Shown: positions 1-8,245, counted from the first letter of the stretch. The stretch: DNA of 64,000 nt from UBA11400 sp964473555 (GCA_964473555.1 CAYYPL010000009.1:1-64000), one strand, 5' to 3'. The notes: generated by a model not told the origin, from the sequence alone. Made by a program: numbers and translations.

Positions 1-26
1 ATCAACATGTTCTCACGTTATCCTGC

Positions 27-82
27 TTGCCACTTCCTACTCCCCACTTCCCACTTCCCACTTCCCACTTCCCACTTCCCAC
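27..82. repeat. Heptanucleotide tandem array in the hisC leader
   Basis: Eight consecutive 7-bp units are visible: ttgccac, ttcctac, tccccac, then five copies of ttcccac. The array ends 18 bp before the hisC start codon, and no Shine-Dalgarno sequence lies between them. Other intergenic loci in this window carry arrays with the same period but different units. No inverted partner is visible here, but the window begins just upstream. Confidence 0.9.
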
Positions 83-100
83 TACCTTTAACCAAATAAA

Positions 101-1153
101 ATGACCTTCGATCTAGATAATTTAATCCGCCCCAACATCCGGGTTCTTACACCTTACCGATGTGCGCGCGACGATTACGACCAGGGAATCCTGCTGGACG
201 CGAACGAAAACGCTATCGGATCAGTCCCTGCAGACATTCGCGAGCTAAATCGCTATCCCGATCCACGCCAGGACGCTCTCCGCGACAGGTACGCTGGCTT
301 CCGTCGCATACGACGCGACCAAATTTTCTGCGGCGTAGGTAGCGATGAAGCCATAGATTTGCTTATCCGCATATGCTGTATTCCGGGAAAAGATCACGTC
401 ATGATCACCCCCCCTACCTACGGCATGTACAAGGTGAGTGCAGCAGTAAACGACATCGCAGTACAGTCCGTGCCTCTGAATCCGGACTTTTCGCTGGATC
501 CACAAGCCGTTCTCGACGCGGTTACCGACTCGACCAAGATCATATTCCTTTGCTCGCCGAACAATCCTACTGGAAACCTGATTGACAAAGACGCCGTTCG
601 TGCGGTGATCCGCGGATTCCGCGGAATCGTGGTCGTAGACGAAGCCTATATCGATTTCAGTGGCGACGAGGGATTCGCGGGCGAGCTCGATGCGTTCCCG
701 AATCTGGTCATACTCCAGACTCTGTCGAAGTCTTTCGGCCTTGCCGGTATCCGTCTCGGGCTCGCCCTGGCCTCCGAGCAGATCATCAGTTATATGCTTC
801 GTGTCAAGGCGCCTTACAACGTGAACAAGCTCACGACCGAAGCCGCGCTCAAAGCCATGGACAATCTCCCCGTGATGCGCGCTTTTGTCAAAGCGCTGAA
901 CAACGAGCGCAGTTGGCTGCGCCAGGCACTTGAAACGGTGCCCGGAGTACGAAAAATCCATCCAAGTGACTCTAACTTCCTGCTTGTGGTTATAGATAAT
1001 GCCCAGCATATTTACAAAACTATGGCCGACTCCGGTGTGGTTATCCGCTACCGGGGCGACCAGCTGCACTGTGACAGTACCCTGCGCATCACGGTCGGCA
1101 CCCACGCCGAAAACGAACGACTCATTCAACGCCTCAAGGAGGTATCCATATGA
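101..1153 (+). CDS. hisC: Histidinol-phosphate aminotransferase HisC
   Basis: PLP-dependent class I/II aminotransferase that converts imidazole-acetol phosphate and glutamate to histidinol phosphate in histidine synthesis. The 350-residue length is normal. Visible motifs are DANENAIG near residue 33, CSPNNPTG near 152, VDEAYIDF near 180 and SKSFGLAGIRLG, whose lysine (K210) should bind PLP. The stop codon overlaps the hisB start by 4 bp (ATGA), which points to translational coupling. The ATG at 101 is the first start after the heptad array and has no obvious ribosome binding site. Earlier his genes (hisG, hisD) probably lie outside the window; this is inferred. Family assignment is secure. 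Confidence 0.95.
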   Translation: MTFDLDNLIRPNIRVLTPYRCARDDYDQGILLDANENAIGSVPADIRELNRYPDPRQDALRDRYAGFRRIRRDQIFCGVGSDEAIDLLIRICCIPGKDHVMITPPTYGMYKVSAAVNDIAVQSVPLNPDFSLDPQAVLDAVTDSTKIIFLCSPNNPTGNLIDKDAVRAVIRGFRGIVVVDEAYIDFSGDEGFAGELDAFPNLVILQTLSKSFGLAGIRLGLALASEQIISYMLRVKAPYNVNKLTTEAALKAMDNLPVMRAFVKALNNERSWLRQALETVPGVRKIHPSDSNFLLVVIDNAQHIYKTMADSGVVIRYRGDQLHCDSTLRITVGTHAENERLIQRLKEVSI

Positions 1154-2040
1154 CGATCTTAATCACGCCACAAGCCGCAACGCATTCCGATGCGGTGCTC
1201 TTTCGTCCGGGACTGATTCGGGCACTGATCGATCTGAAGGCAAAGGAACACCGTTTCGGCAGCGATTTGTCCCGATGGACAGCCGACCAGCTTGCAATTC
1301 TACGTCAAGAAGGGCTGGACATCGAAAACCTAGATCAAATCAATGCCGATGTGATAGTAGATGCTCAAGACGATGCCCTAGCTGTACTGGATCACGATCT
1401 GGAGATACTATTTTCGGGACCTGACTGGGCTTCGATATCACGCTACCTTCTCGAAAAACGTCGCATTGCATCCCGTACCCGAACCACCAAAGAAACGGAT
1501 ATTTATGTCCATGTGGATCTTGACGGAACCGGAAAATCGTCTATAGAAACCGGAATTCCATTTTTCGATCACATGCTTGAGCAGATTGCCAGACACGGAT
1601 TCATAGACCTGCAGATCTCATGCAAAGGGGATCTCCATATCGATGAACATCATACCATTGAAGACGTTGCCATTGCTCTGGGTGAGTGTCTGAACGAAGC
1701 CCTGGGTGACAAGAAAGGCATAGAACGCTACGGTTTTGTCCTTGCAATGGACGAAGCGCTCGCGACGGTGGCCCTGGATCTGTCCGGCAGGCCCTATTTT
1801 GTGTTCAATGCAGACTTCAAGCGCGAGAAAGTCGGTGATTTTCCGACTGAAATGACCCACCACTTCTTTTATTCATTGGCCATGGGACTTCGGGCGACAT
1901 TGAATATGTCAGTATCCGGGGACAACGATCATCACAAAATAGAATCGTTGTTCAAGGGATTCGCTCGAACGCTCAAACAAGCGGTGTCGGGAAATCCGAA
2001 GGATCCCAATTCTATTCCAAGTTCAAAGGGAACGTTGTGA
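1150..2040 (+). CDS. hisB: Imidazoleglycerol-phosphate dehydratase HisB with a vestigial N-terminal domain
   Basis: Residues from about 111 to 296 are a complete IGP dehydratase domain with the manganese-binding patterns FFDHMLEQIARHG and DEHHTIED. It dehydrates imidazole-glycerol phosphate. The first ~110 residues are not typical of the monofunctional enzyme. They align loosely by eye with the HAD histidinol-phosphatase half of bifunctional E. coli-type HisB: LFRPGLIRALIDLKAKEH matches AFEPGVIPELLKLQKAGY, and the stretch before TTKET matches the bifunctional linker. The catalytic DxDGT motif and the zinc-binding cysteines are absent, and the domain is about 55 residues short. I infer a decayed phosphatase domain without activity. 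A Shine-Dalgarno sequence (aggaggt) precedes the start. One base separates the stop from hisH. Confidence 0.93.
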   Translation: MTILITPQAATHSDAVLFRPGLIRALIDLKAKEHRFGSDLSRWTADQLAILRQEGLDIENLDQINADVIVDAQDDALAVLDHDLEILFSGPDWASISRYLLEKRRIASRTRTTKETDIYVHVDLDGTGKSSIETGIPFFDHMLEQIARHGFIDLQISCKGDLHIDEHHTIEDVAIALGECLNEALGDKKGIERYGFVLAMDEALATVALDLSGRPYFVFNADFKREKVGDFPTEMTHHFFYSLAMGLRATLNMSVSGDNDHHKIESLFKGFARTLKQAVSGNPKDPNSIPSSKGTL

Positions 2041-2041
2041 T

Positions 2042-2653
2042 ATGATTTCAATCATTGATTACAAAGCAGGAAATCTGGCCTCGGTATCGAATGCACTCGA
2101 CCGATTAGGGGTAGAGCACCGCATTACGTTTAATAAAGAGGAGCTCGAGTCCAGCGAAGCCGTGATTTTCCCCGGTGTAGGACACGCGCAAGCAGCCATG
2201 AACGCGTTACACGAGCGCGATTTGGTCCACTGGCTCAAGACTACGGACAAGCCGTTGCTTGGTATCTGTTTAGGAATGCAATTACTGTACGAATCGAGCG
2301 AAGAGGGTGAGACCGCAGGCTTGGGGAGGATTCCGGGGAGGTTGCTCAAATTCGACGATACCAGCGTTAAAGTGCCCCATTTGGGATGGAACGACTTCGA
2401 CAACAAGCACGATCATCCGTTATTGAACCAGATTGAAACCCGGTCCACCTTCTATTATGTACATAGTTATTATGCACCAGTAACGGCACATACACTGGCC
2501 AGTTGTAGCTATGATGTATCTTTTGCGGCTGTTGCGGCACATGGCAACGTAATGGGAGTCCAGTTTCACCCGGAGAAATCGGGGCATAACGGTGAAATCC
2601 TGCTGACCAATTTCATAGACTTGTTAAAAACGAATTATTTTTTGAACCAATGA
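2042..2653 (+). CDS. hisH: Imidazole glycerol phosphate synthase, glutaminase subunit HisH
   Basis: Class I glutamine amidotransferase subunit that supplies ammonia to HisF for making IGP and AICAR. The catalytic triad is visible as C76 in GICLGMQLL and H176/E178 in VQFHPEKSG. The oxyanion-strand motif PGVGH follows residue 44. The 203-residue length is normal. The stop overlaps the hisA start by 4 bp. The partner hisF is not found after hisA in this window, so it must be encoded elsewhere if the pathway is intact. Confidence 0.95.
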   Translation: MISIIDYKAGNLASVSNALDRLGVEHRITFNKEELESSEAVIFPGVGHAQAAMNALHERDLVHWLKTTDKPLLGICLGMQLLYESSEEGETAGLGRIPGRLLKFDDTSVKVPHLGWNDFDNKHDHPLLNQIETRSTFYYVHSYYAPVTAHTLASCSYDVSFAAVAAHGNVMGVQFHPEKSGHNGEILLTNFIDLLKTNYFLNQ

Positions 2654-3375
2654 AAGTGATTCCAGCAATTGATTTACTGGATGGTAAGGTTGTCCGACTT
2701 CAAAAGGGCGACTATGAAAAGGTCACTGTGTACAGTGATGATCCGGTTGCAGTAGCACAGGATTTCGCTGAAGCTCGATTTTCGCACATTCACGTGGTGG
2801 ATTTGGACGGAGCTCGAAGCGGCAATTTCTCGAATCTTACTCTGGTACTGAGAATCAAAGAAGAGCTCGGACTGTCGGTTCAGATGGGTGGTGGAATCCG
2901 TAACTTTAAACACGTCGCTCAGTTGTTTGAGTCCGGAGTAAGCAAGGTTGTTTGCTCCTCCATGGCCGTTAAAAACGAAGCGGACTGGCTTAAGGCACTG
3001 GAAATATACGGAGGTGAACGATGCATACTTGGAATGGATCTTAAAGACGGCAAAATGGCTTACGCCGGATGGATCGAAACCATGGATGAGCCCGTGCATC
3101 AGTACCTGCAAAGGATGCAAGATCGGGGTCTCAAAGAGGTTCTGTGCACGGATATCTCCAGAGACGGCATGTTGAGTGGTGCAAATGTCGAATTATATCA
3201 GCAGCTGATGAGCGCGTTTCCGCAGTTGAATTTCATTGCTTCTGGCGGGGTAGCTGGGGTAGAAGATCTCAGAAGGCTCTCAGAAATCCAGGTTCATGCT
3301 GTTGTTGTGGGTCGAGCTTATCTCGAAGGACATCTTACTTTAGAGCAAATGAAAACGTATCACACGATCAACTGA
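2650..3375 (+). CDS. hisA: Phosphoribosylformimino-5-aminoimidazole carboxamide ribotide isomerase HisA
   Basis: TIM-barrel isomerase that converts ProFAR to PRFAR. The N-terminus MKVIPAIDLLDGKVVRL carries the catalytic Asp8. A second active-site region, CTDISRDGMLSG, lies near residue 165, and the phosphate-binding loops MGGGIRN and ASGGV are present. The 241-residue length is normal. It is the last gene of this operon segment. The next 238 bp (3376-3613) contain no gene or clear terminator, and hisF and hisI do not follow. Confidence 0.95.
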   Translation: MKVIPAIDLLDGKVVRLQKGDYEKVTVYSDDPVAVAQDFAEARFSHIHVVDLDGARSGNFSNLTLVLRIKEELGLSVQMGGGIRNFKHVAQLFESGVSKVVCSSMAVKNEADWLKALEIYGGERCILGMDLKDGKMAYAGWIETMDEPVHQYLQRMQDRGLKEVLCTDISRDGMLSGANVELYQQLMSAFPQLNFIASGGVAGVEDLRRLSEIQVHAVVVGRAYLEGHLTLEQMKTYHTIN

Positions 3376-3613
3376 TTTGTGATATTCGATTATTTTTATT
3401 TAATTAACGCAAAGCCTCTACCAATGAGTCCGTTGTTTTTGAATCGACGTCGAGTGGGAACCAGATTGGTGAGTGTCAACTCAAAGATCTGGTAGGTAGA
3501 CCACGGGTTACTTGGTGAAAAAACAAGATCCCTGTTGATTTAGAAATACGTGACTGTTTGAAGTGTAGACTGTTATTCAATTAATCTGTATCAATCCCGA
3601 ATGGAGTAAACTG

Positions 3614-4087
3614 ATGAATCAGCGACAATTATTACTAGTAATACTTGTAACAATCTTGATTGGACTAGCTACTGTGTTTGCGATTAACACATTCGACAAC
3701 AATGAGTTACTCGAAAACAGAGATGCGGTCAGAGTTGAATTGGTTACCATGGCGGCAAAAGTCCAGGATTGGTATGCCAAACCAGTTGAATTAGGTGGTT
3801 CCGGAGGTGATTATACCGGATCACTGACGTCTGAAGTGCCTGGGCCACTAAACTTTCATCGAATAGGATACTTCGGGACTGATTCCAGCGATACGGATGT
3901 CCGTATTCACATGCTACAAGCAGTTTATACCATAAACGTAGTTTCACCGGATTCCGTTGTGATTTCTGCCTTGCCCTCTTCAAACCAACTTCCAGGTGAG
4001 CATCATCCGATACGACTTGAAGCTATCATCACGGACAAACATATCACGATAAGTGAGGTAGAAATCAGGGACAACGATTCATGGTAA
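3614..4087 (+). CDS. Hypothetical protein with one N-terminal membrane anchor
   Basis: I do not recognise the family. The 157 residues begin with a short polar stretch (MNQRQ) and a hydrophobic segment at about residues 6-24, then continue as a soluble, probably exported domain with many D, S and V residues. The layout (short leader, one hydrophobic helix, then a small soluble domain) resembles pilin-like proteins, but I see no clear prepilin peptidase site. The region QDWYAKPVELGGSGGDY may form an extended loop. It stands alone, with 238 bp upstream and a convergent gene downstream. Confidence 0.6.
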   Translation: MNQRQLLLVILVTILIGLATVFAINTFDNNELLENRDAVRVELVTMAAKVQDWYAKPVELGGSGGDYTGSLTSEVPGPLNFHRIGYFGTDSSDTDVRIHMLQAVYTINVVSPDSVVISALPSSNQLPGEHHPIRLEAIITDKHITISEVEIRDNDSW

Positions 4088-4120
4088 CGACTGTAATAGA
4101 TTTTCGGATGAAATCCGGGA

Positions 4121-4615
4121 TCAGATGACCCGTCTGCTCCTCAAATAACGATCACGCCAGTAGGCTTCATTCATAGATGAAACCATAACTCCCTGTGATG
4201 TGGATGCGTGCATGAATCGAACGTGATCTACCATGATACCAACGTGAAGCGTTTTCCTTCCGGTACGGAAAAATACCAGGTCACCTGTTCTCATTCTGTT
4301 CAAACGAACACGCTTGCCATATCTAAGCTGTTCTTCGGTGGTTCGGGGTAATCTGACACCGAACTGATCCCTCATTACAATCAAAACGAAAGCAGAACAA
4401 TCTACACCAGATTTCGTCATGCCCCCGATGCGGTAGGGTGTCCCTTTCCACTGATTATAACTGTCCTGCAGTCTTGATTGGGCCGGGTTTTGGGTCGCTC
4501 TGGATGTAGCACATCCAGAAAGAATGCCTGTCAGAACGACGATGAAAAGCAGTCCCGATAGTCCTGATCTGAAACCTGATTGATTCGGACCAGATACTTG
4601 AACATTGGTTGTCAT
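4121..4615 (-). CDS. NlpC/P60 family lipoprotein, probable peptidoglycan endopeptidase
   Basis: The N-terminus has a hydrophobic signal ending in a lipobox, LSGC with C35, so the product should be a lipoprotein. Residues 50-164 form an NlpC/P60 domain with the Cys-His-His triad visible as C73 (VDCSAFV), H124 (LHVGIMV) and H136 (FMHAS). Members such as Spr/MepS cut stem-peptide cross-links in peptidoglycan. The length (164) is close to E. coli Spr. It lies 2 bp downstream of metF on the same strand, so the two are probably cotranscribed despite unrelated roles. The exact cleavage specificity is inferred only. Confidence 0.88.
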   Translation of the reverse strand: MTTNVQVSGPNQSGFRSGLSGLLFIVVLTGILSGCATSRATQNPAQSRLQDSYNQWKGTPYRIGGMTKSGVDCSAFVLIVMRDQFGVRLPRTTEEQLRYGKRVRLNRMRTGDLVFFRTGRKTLHVGIMVDHVRFMHASTSQGVMVSSMNEAYWRDRYLRSRRVI

Positions 4616-4617
4616 CT

Positions 4618-5583
4618 TCAGGATGTTGAGCTCTGAACAACGGGTAATGTTTCGATAACACTCACTGCTGCTGACGGGTCACTCATAATGTAGAAATGTA
4701 GACCTGGAACCCCAAAATCCAGCAGTTCCTGGCACTGTTTTTTACACCACTCTTCACCGATGGCACGCACATGTTTTGGATCCTTGTCCACAGCATCTGA
4801 CAAGTCAGTGGGAAGATTGATATTAAAAATCTTCGGAAGTCTGAATAGATGTTGCATTGTCGTTAACACTTTGAGTCCGGGAATGATCGGAACATTGATC
4901 CCCATGTCACGAACTGATTTGACAAAGTCAAAGTAGACCTGGTTATCGAAGAACATCTGGGTTACGATATAATCGGCACCTGCATCGACCTTTTCTTTGA
5001 GCTTTTGAAGATCCCATTTCATGTTCGGGGCTTCATCGTGCTTCTCAGGATACCCACCGACTCCGATGCAGAAATTGGTGGGTACCGCATCCATCAGTTC
5101 TTCCATGTAAACACCGCAATTCATGGCCTTGATTTGCTTGACCAGATCGATGGCGTAGGTGTTAGTGGCACGATCTTTGTTCTGAGGCTTGTAAGCTGCA
5201 TGGTCATCGCCACGTATGGCCAGCACATTTTCGATTCCCAGATAATTCAACTCAATAAGTGCATCTTCCGTCTCTTCTTTGGTGAATCCCTTGCAAATGA
5301 GATGAGGAACCGGATCCACATTGTAGCGGTGCTTGATCGCGGCGCAGAGTCCAATTGTACCCGGACGCTTACGTTTCACGCGACGTTTCATGGTTCCGTT
5401 GCCTAGATCGATAAACTCCGCTTCGGCTGCGTGAGAGGTGATATCGATGAACGGCGGACGAAATTTCTGAACTTGGTCGAGTGTTTCAAAAACCTGAGCG
5501 ATAGATCCACCCCGTTTTGGTGGGATAATCTCAAAGGAAATCAGCGGTTCCGTGGCGCGATCGTAGTGTTCCGTTACTTTCAT
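4618..5583 (-). CDS. metF: 5,10-methylenetetrahydrofolate reductase MetF
   Basis: FAD-dependent TIM-barrel enzyme that reduces methylene-THF to methyl-THF, the methyl donor for methionine synthesis. The catalytic glutamate is E18 in SFEIIPPKRGGS. Other family blocks are ITSHAAEAEFIDLGNG, LAIRGDD and the FAD/substrate segment GADYIVTQMFFDN. The 321 residues make it slightly longer than E. coli MetF. I see no SAM riboswitch in its 268-bp upstream region, unlike the metY operon, so it may be controlled separately. The region upstream is filled by heptad repeats. Confidence 0.95.
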   Translation of the reverse strand: MKVTEHYDRATEPLISFEIIPPKRGGSIAQVFETLDQVQKFRPPFIDITSHAAEAEFIDLGNGTMKRRVKRKRPGTIGLCAAIKHRYNVDPVPHLICKGFTKEETEDALIELNYLGIENVLAIRGDDHAAYKPQNKDRATNTYAIDLVKQIKAMNCGVYMEELMDAVPTNFCIGVGGYPEKHDEAPNMKWDLQKLKEKVDAGADYIVTQMFFDNQVYFDFVKSVRDMGINVPIIPGLKVLTTMQHLFRLPKIFNINLPTDLSDAVDKDPKHVRAIGEEWCKKQCQELLDFGVPGLHFYIMSDPSAAVSVIETLPVVQSSTS

Positions 5584-5647
5584 AATGTGGTGTTAACATC
5601 CATATTTTGCGCATAAGATAGCGAAGTAGCTTAAAAGTTGAAAGAGT

Positions 5648-5801
5648 TCATAGTACACAGTACTCAGGACTTGAATAGGGATGAGAGATGAGAGACGAGG
5701 GATTTACACTCATCGCTCGTCCGTCATTTCTACACTGTGCTCTGTGCTCTGTGTGCTGTGTACTGTGCTCTGTGCGCTGTGTACTGTGTACTGTATACTA
5801 T
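5648..5801. repeat. Nested heptanucleotide repeat locus with inverted arms
   Basis: Starting at about 5730 the sequence reads in 7-bp steps: gtgctct twice, gtgtgct, gtgtact, gtgctct, gtgcgct, gtgtact twice, gtatact. On the left, atagtac, acagtac, tcaggac is a shorter array whose complement resembles the gtgtact units. Between them, gatgaga twice and gacgagg are followed by partly complementary tcatcgc and tcgtccg steps. The locus therefore looks like a long imperfect hairpin made of heptads. It lies between the divergent metF and YdeI genes. Confidence 0.85.
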
Positions 5802-5851
5802 TAGAATTCCTACCTATATTATTGCGATACAGTAACCTAAGGTTAAATTTT

Positions 5852-6478
5852 ATGAATCCAGGTGTAGACAGGTATTTTGAAGTTGGATGTGGGCGCTGTC
5901 CGTTAGGTGGAACACCGGACTGCAAGGTACTGCCATGGGTGGATATTCTGTGTGAATTACGTCGGATTTTACTGGATTGCGGACTAACAGAAGAAATGAA
6001 GTGGGGCGTCCCCTGCTACACAGTACATGGCAAGAATGTCATTTTGATGAGCACGCTGAAAGCCTGTGCAACGTTGAGCTTTTTACAGGGAGTGCTCCTG
6101 GATGATCCACATCAGTTACTTCAACAACCAGGGCCGAATTCCCGCCAGGGTCGGTACATGAAGTTCACTGAGGTATCTGAGGTTCAGGAGAACGAAGAAA
6201 TCATCAAAAAGTACATTCTTGAGGCCATTGAAAACGAAAAAGCGGGTAAAAAAGCGGATTTATCGCAATTTGACACGGTTTCTATGCCTGAAGAACTCGA
6301 AGCCTGGCTGGAACAGGATCCAGTGCTCCGTGACGCTTTTTATGCCCTCACACCAGGACGCCAGCGCGGATATCTGATCCATTTCTCCGGCGCCAAACAA
6401 TCCGCAACTCGGATATCCCGTATCGAAAAGCACATTCCCGATATCCTGAACGGAAAAGGCCTGCATGATCGTTATTAA
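5852..6478 (+). CDS. YdeI/OmpD-associated family protein with DUF1801 domain
   Basis: The 208 residues have two parts. Residues ~20-110 are a DUF1801 (YdhG-like) domain with WGVPCYTVHGKNVILMS. The C-terminal half (~140-200) is the YdeI/OmpD-associated segment, with VSMPEELEAWLEQDP and ALTPGRQRGYLIHFSGAKQS. Biochemical function is unknown; members are small cytosolic proteins. I chose the ATG at 5852 because the reading frame upstream of it runs through the heptad repeats and would give a Cys/Leu-rich artefact. The gene stands between two repeat loci. Confidence 0.82.
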   Translation: MNPGVDRYFEVGCGRCPLGGTPDCKVLPWVDILCELRRILLDCGLTEEMKWGVPCYTVHGKNVILMSTLKACATLSFLQGVLLDDPHQLLQQPGPNSRQGRYMKFTEVSEVQENEEIIKKYILEAIENEKAGKKADLSQFDTVSMPEELEAWLEQDPVLRDAFYALTPGRQRGYLIHFSGAKQSATRISRIEKHIPDILNGKGLHDRY

Positions 6479-6516
6479 CCACACTCTCTTTCCTCAACAA
6501 TTAAACTTATATTTAG

Positions 6517-6610
6517 GGGAGTGGGGAGTAGGGAGTGGGGAATGGGTTCTGGCAATGGTTATTCCCCACTCCCTACTCCCCACTCCCTACTCCCTACTAC
6601 CCACTACCCA
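6517..6610. repeat. Perfect inverted repeat built from heptads in the pdxJ leader
   Basis: The left arm (6517-6543) and right arm (6561-6587) are exact reverse complements over 27 bp, with a 17-base loop. Both arms are built from 7-bp steps such as ggggagt and agggagt (left) and ccactcc and ctactcc (right). The right array continues as ctactac and ccactac to 6610, only 3 bp before the pdxJ start. RNA from this leader should form a very stable hairpin close to the initiation codon. Confidence 0.93.
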
Positions 6611-6613
6611 ATA

Positions 6614-7339
6614 ATGATGCTCCTAATCAACATCGATCATATTGCAACGCTGAGAAACGCCCGCGGAGAAGGGGTTCCGGATCCGGTAGAGGGCGCCCGT
6701 GTGTGCGAGGATGCAGGCGCTGAGGGAATCGTGTTTCACCTGCGCGAAGATCGCCGGCACATCAAAGACGACGATGTATATCGCCTTAAAGAATCAGTCC
6801 GCGGACTGCTCGATTTCGAGATGGCCGCAACCGATGAAATGATTTCGATCTGTAACAAGATCCAGCCGGAATTGTGTACCCTCGTGCCCGAAAAACGGGC
6901 TGAACTGACCACCGAGGGTGGCCTTAACATGCGTCATGCTTTCGATGACCTGCGTCGGCGTGCTGTCCCTAGATTGCACGACGCGGGAATAAAAATCAGT
7001 CTGTTTGTAGATCCGAATCCAGATGATATCCAGTTGTGCGCTGAACTCGGTGTAGAAGCTATCGAGCTTCACACCGGCACCTACACAACAGCACAGACCG
7101 AAAAAGAGATTGAGCACGAATTATCCAGATTACGTGATGGGGCCATACTGGCGCACTCACTTGGACTGGAAGTCAATGCCGGACACGGACTCAACTTCAA
7201 TAACACAGCCCGATTTATGAAAGAAGTCCCTCATATCCACTCGGTTAGTATTGGACACGCAATCATCGCTCACGCACTGTTTCATGGCCTGGCGAATACC
7301 GTAAAAATGATGAACGAAATAGTCAAAGGATCCAGATAA
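6614..7339 (+). CDS. pdxJ: Pyridoxine 5'-phosphate synthase PdxJ
   Basis: TIM-barrel enzyme that condenses deoxyxylulose 5-phosphate with 3-amino-2-oxopropyl phosphate to make pyridoxine 5'-phosphate. Typical blocks are LINIDHIATLRNARG at the N-terminus, VFHLREDRRHI near residue 45, ELHTGTYT near 155 and VNAGHGLNF near 195. About 241 residues, the usual size. Two ATG codons (6614 and 6617) are possible. The longer upstream frame (to 6521) is rejected because it translates the repeat. No Shine-Dalgarno sequence is visible, since heptad repeats occupy that position. The stop overlaps the era start by one base. Confidence 0.95.
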   Translation: MMLLINIDHIATLRNARGEGVPDPVEGARVCEDAGAEGIVFHLREDRRHIKDDDVYRLKESVRGLLDFEMAATDEMISICNKIQPELCTLVPEKRAELTTEGGLNMRHAFDDLRRRAVPRLHDAGIKISLFVDPNPDDIQLCAELGVEAIELHTGTYTTAQTEKEIEHELSRLRDGAILAHSLGLEVNAGHGLNFNNTARFMKEVPHIHSVSIGHAIIAHALFHGLANTVKMMNEIVKGSR

Positions 7340-8211
7340 TGGCATTTAGAGCCGGATTCGTAGCAATAATCGGGCGTCCTAATGCGGGTAAGTCTACACT
7401 GCTCAATACGTTATTAGACTTCAAGCTGGCCATCGCCACGCACAAGGCTCAGACTACCCGACATCAGATTCTTGGAATTCTGAGTGAAGACGACGGGCAA
7501 GCCATATTTCTGGATACTCCCGGAGTAATTGATCCGCGTTATAAGCTCCAGGAAGTCATGATGCAAACGGTCACCAAGTCCACTCGTGATGCCGATGCCA
7601 TTGTTCATTTAATCGATGGGAACCGGGATCCAGAAGAGGAACTCGTATGGGATTACCTGCGAAAAGCAGGAAAACCAACACTGTTAGTGCTCAATAAGGC
7701 TGATATTGCATCAACCGAGCAGATGGATCGCGTTACTGAAATGTGCAACAAAGAGTACAAGTATAAGTCAGAATGCAGGATATCAGCAGGTAAAAACGAT
7801 GGTATTGACGAACTCAAAAAGCAAGTTTTTGAGCTGTTACCGGTGAGTCCGCCGTTGTATCCGGTGGATGAACTCAGTGAGCATCCGGTACGATTTTTTG
7901 TCTCTGAACTCATTCGTGAGCAGATTTTTCTGCTTTATGACAAGGAAATCCCCTATTCCTGCACCGTAACGGTATCCGATTTTAAGGAAGAACCCACAAT
8001 TGACCACATTCACGCCGAAATCGTGGTCAATCGGGACAGCCAGAAGGGAATCATCATCGGCAAGGGCGGCACCATGCTCAAAAAACTGGGCACCCGAGCC
8101 AGGGCTCAAATCGAGGAACTGACCGGAAAGAAGACCAACCTGCAGCTTTTCGTGAAGGTTCGGGAGAAGTGGCGCGAGAAGGATAGTTATGTACGCGGTT
8201 ATGGTTACTAA
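7339..8211 (+). CDS. era: GTPase Era
   Basis: Ribosome-associated GTPase required for 16S rRNA maturation and 30S assembly. The G1 loop GRPNAGKS spans residues 12-19, DTPG is the G3 motif near 60, and NKAD the G4 motif near 121. The C-terminal KH domain holds IIIGKGGTMLKKLG. The 290-residue length is normal. It overlaps pdxJ by one base (TAATG). The last six codons and the stop (8191-8211) form part of one arm of a 26-bp perfect inverted repeat, so the 3' end of this gene has been copied in inverted form just downstream. Confidence 0.96.
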   Translation: MAFRAGFVAIIGRPNAGKSTLLNTLLDFKLAIATHKAQTTRHQILGILSEDDGQAIFLDTPGVIDPRYKLQEVMMQTVTKSTRDADAIVHLIDGNRDPEEELVWDYLRKAGKPTLLVLNKADIASTEQMDRVTEMCNKEYKYKSECRISAGKNDGIDELKKQVFELLPVSPPLYPVDELSEHPVRFFVSELIREQIFLLYDKEIPYSCTVTVSDFKEEPTIDHIHAEIVVNRDSQKGIIIGKGGTMLKKLGTRARAQIEELTGKKTNLQLFVKVREKWREKDSYVRGYGY

Positions 8212-8245
8212 AATTCGCAGAATTTTAGTAACCATAACCGCGTAC
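8191..8245. repeat. 26-bp perfect palindrome including the era 3' end
   Basis: The left arm 8191-8216 (the last era codons, the stop and 5 bp) and right arm 8220-8245 are exact reverse complements with a 3-base loop (gca). No T-tract follows, so it is not a classic intrinsic terminator, although it could still stop or stabilise the transcript. Heptads (8246-8273) begin immediately after the right arm. Confidence 0.95.

Noticed and set aside
245..1129. Long open frame antisense to hisC (294 codons)
   Set aside because: It mirrors the codon usage of hisC, has no family motif and lies fully within a certain gene. The same holds for antisense frames at 10774-11466 (metX) and 11635-12615 (thrA).
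5681..5851. N-terminal extension of the YdeI/DUF1801 protein
   Set aside because: It would translate heptad repeats into a Cys/Leu-rich peptide. The family alignment starts after the ATG at 5852.
6521..6613. N-terminal extension of PdxJ
   Set aside because: The frame is the heptad repeat itself. PdxJ proteins begin a few residues before LINIDHIATLR.
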